This document shows positions 60,061-64,000 of a stretch of DNA of 64,000 bases, piece by piece (positions within the stretch are counted from its first letter, which is position 1; every line of letters starts with the position of its first letter). The stretch lies in contig NZ_CP045378.1 in the NCBI RefSeq assembly GCF_009363555.1, positions 1 through 64,000 of the forward strand. Direction: 5' to 3'. The position numbers and the translations under genes are program-made. The notes below the pieces were generated by a model. The model saw nothing but the letters and a program-made list of their open reading frames with translations, made no database searches and was not told where the DNA came from. Source of the DNA: Sulfitobacter sp. THAF37 (lineage in GTDB: Bacteria; Pseudomonadota; Alphaproteobacteria; Rhodobacterales; Rhodobacteraceae).

Positions 60061-62142
60061 TTATCTGCCGGTGATCGTGGGAAACATGCTGACATGTTCC
60101 TCCCCGGTCGCGAAAACTCTTTCTAAATAACGAGGCACCCTCCAGCCGCAAGGATCCTCTTTGACATGCGCGCTGAAGAGCGCGGTCAACCGATCCTTGC
60201 CGATATTTTTGGCGTGGTGCATCAGGCCTCCCCGCCAGCGGGGAAATCCGTAGCCGTGAATCATTACTAGGTCGATGTCTTGCGGTTTTTCTGCTACGCC
60301 TTCGTCAAGGATATCGCAGGCTTCCGCCACCATTGTGAGCAAGAGCCTTTCTACGATTTCGTCAGCTGAGAACTCGCGGCGAGTGAAGTTCATTTCTTCT
60401 GAGACACGGAGTATTTCGCTAGCGACCAGCTCCGAATGTGAGGGTTTGCCGTCTGGCCCATAGTCGTACCATCCGGCGCCCGATTTGCGTCCTAGGCGTT
60501 TGTGCTTTTCGACCAGCCGCTCGACCAAGGGCACGTGACCACAGCAGTTCCCTTCGGCAACTGCCTTGCGACGGATATTCGCGTAGGCGATGTCCAGCCC
60601 CGACATGTCCTGTGCAGCATATGGACCCATCGCCATACCGAATCCGCGCATAGCCGCGTCGATCTCGTCGACATTAGCCCCCTCCACCAGAAGGCGATTA
60701 GCGGCGCGACGGTAGCTCGACAAAATTCGGTTTCCGATGAAGCCATCGCAAACACCAGACAGTACCGGGATTTTACCAAGCCTGTGCGCCAGCACAAGTG
60801 CTGCACCTAATGTTCCGTCTGACGTTCGGTCGCTCCTGACGACTTCCAGAAGTTTCATAATATGCGCAGGACTGAAGAAATGCATCCCTACAAAGCGTGC
60901 CGGGTGTTTCAACCCATCAGAGAGCCGATTTACATCGAGATAGGATGTGTTTGTGGCAATGATGGTCTCGGGTGGCAGTGCGCCTTCGAGTTCGGTCAGG
61001 ATCGCGGTCTTAACCGCAAAATCCTCGAAGGCCGCCTCGATTGCTAGATCGGTTGGTGGCAGAGCGTCATAGCCTGAGACCGTAACCAGCCGGTCTTCAA
61101 CCGTCTTTGCCGCATCGACGGACAGAATACCGCGACTGATACCCTGATCAATCAGCTTTTGCAGGTTTTTACTGGCCCACTCGGCGGACGAGGCACTACG
61201 TTCGACGACAGTCACCGAGATCCCTGCGGTCGCCAGCGTGTACGCAATAGCTGCGCCCATATTGCCACCACCGACCACGATGGCGGTTTCAGCATCTCGG
61301 GAAGGTCGGGGGTAGGCGCGCCCCTTGTTGGTTGCGGTACGCTCGGTGAAGAAAACGTGCCTAAGGGCCCGCGCCTGATCCGAGGTACGAAGGTCCAAAA
61401 ACGCAGAGCGCTCGCTGGCTAGTGCGTCGTGCAGCGGCGTCGTCGCACTGGTCGCGACTAGGTTCACCGCAACCTGCGGGGCATTCTGGCCAGGCATACG
61501 CCGCGCTACATGCGCTCGGGCGACTTCCGCTGCGACGTGGTTTGGCTTTGGTGAAGGAAGATTGTCGGGTGCCTGTGCCGCCTCAAGTACATCGTCATCG
61601 AGAGCTATGGCCGCGCCAAGCGGGTCATCGGCTAGCAGCTGGATCAGTCCCATTTTCAGTGCCTGCTCGGCGGAAACAGCCTTCCCGGTGACAATCATGT
61701 CAAGCGCAGCTTCAATACCGATAAGTCGCGGCAGTCTTTGGGTTCCCCCTGCGCCAGGCACGATCCCCAAGTTTACCTCTGGCAAGCCCAGTTTGGCAGA
61801 AGTTGAGGCGATGCGATAGCAGCAAGCCAGAGCAATCTCTAGTCCCCCACCAAGCGCAGCCCCGTTGATTGCTGCGATAGTAGGAATCGGGAGGTGTGCA
61901 AGTTGCATCAGCACATCATTTAGTTGTGGATCAACAGGCAACTTACCGAATTCCTTCGCATCCGCGCCCGCGACGAAGGTCGTTCCTGTGCCGGTGATAA
62001 TCAGCCTGGTAGCCCCAGTTTCGAGGACTTTGAAGATACAGTGTTGTATTCCAGCCCGAACCTCCGCGTTGATTAGGTTAAGCGGCGAATTGTCTATGGT
62101 CAGAATTGCTGCGTCATTTGAGAAGCTTAATTCAACAGGCAT
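60061..62142 (-). CDS. 3-hydroxyacyl-CoA dehydrogenase / enoyl-CoA hydratase fusion (FadB/FadJ-like)
   Basis: The 693-residue protein has an N-terminal crotonase domain (about 1-190: FVAGADAKEF, INGAALGGGLEIALACCYRI, PEVNLGIVPGAGGTQRLPRL) and a dehydrogenase half (VVGGGNMGAAIAYTLATAGI near 290; GMHFFSPAHIMKLLEVV; C-terminal HAD domain). It hydrates and oxidises acyl-CoA. The ATG at 62142 has GAGG 6 bases upstream; GTG 62154 and ATG 62148 are alternatives. It follows the aldehyde dehydrogenase gene with almost no gap. Confidence 0.92.
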   Translation of the reverse strand: MPVELSFSNDAAILTIDNSPLNLINAEVRAGIQHCIFKVLETGATRLIITGTGTTFVAGADAKEFGKLPVDPQLNDVLMQLAHLPIPTIAAINGAALGGGLEIALACCYRIASTSAKLGLPEVNLGIVPGAGGTQRLPRLIGIEAALDMIVTGKAVSAEQALKMGLIQLLADDPLGAAIALDDDVLEAAQAPDNLPSPKPNHVAAEVARAHVARRMPGQNAPQVAVNLVATSATTPLHDALASERSAFLDLRTSDQARALRHVFFTERTATNKGRAYPRPSRDAETAIVVGGGNMGAAIAYTLATAGISVTVVERSASSAEWASKNLQKLIDQGISRGILSVDAAKTVEDRLVTVSGYDALPPTDLAIEAAFEDFAVKTAILTELEGALPPETIIATNTSYLDVNRLSDGLKHPARFVGMHFFSPAHIMKLLEVVRSDRTSDGTLGAALVLAHRLGKIPVLSGVCDGFIGNRILSSYRRAANRLLVEGANVDEIDAAMRGFGMAMGPYAAQDMSGLDIAYANIRRKAVAEGNCCGHVPLVERLVEKHKRLGRKSGAGWYDYGPDGKPSHSELVASEILRVSEEMNFTRREFSADEIVERLLLTMVAEACDILDEGVAEKPQDIDLVMIHGYGFPRWRGGLMHHAKNIGKDRLTALFSAHVKEDPCGWRVPRYLERVFATGEEHVSMFPTITGR

Positions 62143-62150
62143 GGGCATCC

Positions 62151-63605
62151 TCACAGCACTGGCGCGCGATTGCGCGAGATAAATTTGGTAATGAGATAGC
62201 CTTCGAAGGTTTCCGTCCCGCCTTCAGTCCCATAGCCGCTGTCTCTCACGCCTCCAAACGGAGTCTCGGGCAGAGCGAGGCCGAACTGGTTGATGCTTAC
62301 CATACCTGCCTGCAAACCCGCAGCTGCTTTATCTGCACGCTCTAACGAATTGGTAAAGACATAGGACGCCAGCCCGAAGGGTAGCCCGTTGGCCCGCGAC
62401 AGTCCGTCCTCTATGTCACGAAAAGACGAGACGACAGCAATCGGGCCGAAGGGTTCTTCGCGCATCAAGTCAATGTCGTCGTTGGGCGTATCGACGATTG
62501 TCGGGGCATAGAAGTTACCATGATTTCCAAGCCTTTTGCCTCCCGTCAACACCCGTGCGCCGTTTTCGCGGGCATCCTCGACGAGCTTTTCCATCGCATT
62601 CACGCGTCCGCGATGACACAATGGTCCCATCTGCGTGCCTTCGGCTAAACCAGCGCCCACCTTTACGCTCTCAAATGCTGAAACTAGTTCGGACAGAAAT
62701 CGATCGTAGATGCCTTGTTGTACGTAAAACCGGGTTGGGGCGATGCACACCTGGCCTGCATTGCGCAGCTTGTTGACCGCCAAGGCGCGCGCCGCGGCCG
62801 TGGCATCGGTGTCGTCGAACACCAATACGGGCGCGTGACCGCCGAGCTCCATCGTCGCCCGCTTCATATGGCGGCCAGCCAATTCTGCCAGATGCTTGCC
62901 CACCTCGACCGAACCGGTGAAGGTGATTTTGCGCACCTCGGGGCGCGCAATTAGAGTTTCCGAAATGAAGGCCGCATTACCCCAGACAAGGTTCAGACAG
63001 CCTTCGGGCAATCCTGCATCCAGCAGATAGCGAGCAATTGCCATGCAACCCGCCGGAGCCTCTGCCGGGGCTTTTAAGATCATCGTGCAACCTGACGCAA
63101 GCGCCGCCGCGACCTTGCGTACCGCTTGGCTCAGCGGAAAATTCCAAGGCGTGATGGCAAGGCAGACGCCTATCGGTTCGCGCACGACAAGCTGCTGTAC
63201 CCGCGGGCTGCGTGATGGAATGATGCGCCCATAAATGCGCCGACATTCCTCGGCGTGCCAGTCAACGTGGTCAGCCGAGGCGCGGACCTCAGCCAAAGCC
63301 TCAGCCAGCGGCTTGCCTTCATCGAGAGTGATCCAGCCAGCGATCAGTCTGTCATTTTGGCGCAGCAGGTCGGCAAACCGCCGCAAAATCGCACTTCGTT
63401 CCATGGGAGAGCTGTTTTTCCATCGGCGAAAAGCTGATTCGGCCGAGTGAACCGCATGGTCTAGATCTGCGGCGCTAGCCTGCGGAATCTGTCCGATAGT
63501 TTGCCCGTTTGCAGGGTTTATGACTGCACGATCCTCTGGCGTGGGAGAAGCGATCCAGTCTCGTCCGATGAGGTGCTGGATGGTCGGATAATTCATTTCT
63601 TTCAT
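62151..63605 (-). CDS. NAD(P)-dependent aldehyde dehydrogenase
   Basis: The 484-residue enzyme has N154 (TPWNFP), the general base E253 (MELGGHAP) and the nucleophile C287 (GQVCIAPTRFY). It is close to the succinate-semialdehyde dehydrogenase group, which includes enzymes that oxidise 5-oxopentanoate or 6-oxohexanoate in cyclic ketone pathways. The context supports that role. The frame is open to 63686; MKEMNYP at 63605 or MNYP at 63596 is the likely start. It is divergent from the IclR gene. Confidence 0.9.
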   Translation of the reverse strand: MKEMNYPTIQHLIGRDWIASPTPEDRAVINPANGQTIGQIPQASAADLDHAVHSAESAFRRWKNSSPMERSAILRRFADLLRQNDRLIAGWITLDEGKPLAEALAEVRASADHVDWHAEECRRIYGRIIPSRSPRVQQLVVREPIGVCLAITPWNFPLSQAVRKVAAALASGCTMILKAPAEAPAGCMAIARYLLDAGLPEGCLNLVWGNAAFISETLIARPEVRKITFTGSVEVGKHLAELAGRHMKRATMELGGHAPVLVFDDTDATAAARALAVNKLRNAGQVCIAPTRFYVQQGIYDRFLSELVSAFESVKVGAGLAEGTQMGPLCHRGRVNAMEKLVEDARENGARVLTGGKRLGNHGNFYAPTIVDTPNDDIDLMREEPFGPIAVVSSFRDIEDGLSRANGLPFGLASYVFTNSLERADKAAAGLQAGMVSINQFGLALPETPFGGVRDSGYGTEGGTETFEGYLITKFISRNRAPVL

Positions 63606-63776
63606 GGCATTATGCCCTCGCTTAGTTGTGTCATCCGCAGGATCCGGCACGAATGGGACTAGGTGGACGACCTTAATTTTCCGCATAGCGGGAAAGTTTA
63701 CCGCAGTATTGACTCGGACGTTATCGATCGTTTAGGTGTGTTTCAAGACGCATAATTCTTTCCGAGGAGGGATATC

Positions 63777-64000
63777 GTGAGACCAAGGAAAGACCGCACC
63801 AAGGATGCCGAGAAACAGGATCGCGATTTTGTCACGGCGTTGGCGCGCGGCTTGGAGCTGTTGCGGGCCTTTCGGCGGGAAGGGGAGGCTCTGGGGAACG
63901 GTGAGTTGGCCGAGCGCACTGGCCTGAGCAGATCGACGGTCTCCCGGCTGGCCTATACACTGAACAAGCTGGAATACCTCAGCTACGACCCGGATACAGC
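63777..64000 (+). CDS. IclR-family regulator, cut by the window end
   Basis: The GTG at 63777, with GAGGAGGG 5 bases upstream, opens a frame that runs off the window. The 74 visible residues contain an IclR winged helix: ALARGLELLRAFRREGEALG, NGELAERTGLSRSTVSRLAY and LEYLSYDP. It is divergent from the aldehyde dehydrogenase gene. IclR proteins often control aromatic and alicyclic breakdown genes, so it probably regulates this cluster. Confidence 0.85.
   Translation, partial: MRPRKDRTKDAEKQDRDFVTALARGLELLRAFRREGEALGNGELAERTGLSRSTVSRLAYTLNKLEYLSYDPDT

Overview
The window looks like one face of a conjugative repABC plasmid from an alphaproteobacterium, most likely Rhodobacterales (Paracoccus/Roseobacter-type). 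The grounds are the repABC replicon that starts at base 1, the GC-rich coding sequence, the VirB/VirD4 conjugation genes with a VirD2-like relaxase, DUF736 and DUF1403/ScpB genes, and a TRAP transporter. No tRNA, rRNA or CRISPR array was seen.

Layout. (1) 1-3.6 kb: repA-repB-repC, with an antisense-RNA gene between repB and repC and two parS-like palindromes at the end of repC. (2) 3.7-7.9 kb: a decayed ParB-like gene running into a tyrosine recombinase, then DUF1403 and ScpB-like genes. (3) 7.9-15.1 kb: a compact defence island. It holds an XRE/IrrE-type regulator divergent from a putative E2 (ubiquitin-conjugating)-like protein with a C-terminal Cys cluster, a small tandem-repeat protein, a TacA/TacT-type toxin-antitoxin pair with a clear operator-promoter, and a Gabija pair (GajA OLD-type nuclease, GajB UvrD-like helicase). 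(4) 15.8-22.0 kb: DUF736, a small ORF, then the DNA-processing genes (DNA-binding accessory protein, relaxase, VirD4 coupling protein).

(5) 22.4-29.0 kb: a catabolic cassette with a LysR regulator, a complete TRAP transporter, an SDR dehydrogenase and a split transketolase. (6) 29.4-33.7 kb: a short tyrosine recombinase and a 3.66-kb TniA-TniB-TniQ transposon with matching ends. The right end of the transposon truncates a DUF2235 hydrolase. (7) 34.8-39.2 kb: a WGR protein and a Hachiman defence operon (HamA, HamB) with a third, DCL/DUF3223 gene. HamA appears to use a CTG start codon. (8) 39.4-50.8 kb: a complete virB operon on the minus strand, with two lytic transglycosylases and a small lipoprotein, followed by small genes and an XRE regulator.

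(9) 52.3-64 kb: genes for breakdown of a cyclic alcohol or ketone, all on the minus strand. They are an SDR alcohol dehydrogenase, a Baeyer-Villiger monooxygenase, a lactone hydrolase, an aldehyde dehydrogenase, a FadB-like fusion, a thiolase and ETF. A decayed IS5-family element interrupts the cluster, and an IclR-type regulator runs off the end of the window.

Replication and partition genes keep the plasmid, and relaxase, VirD4 and VirB move it. The cargo is two antiphage systems, one toxin-antitoxin pair, one candidate ubiquitin-like locus and two catabolic modules. The DNA-processing genes are separated from the virB genes by about 17 kb of apparently inserted cargo, but the promoter regions of both conjugation blocks share a CATATTG-type element, which suggests common control.
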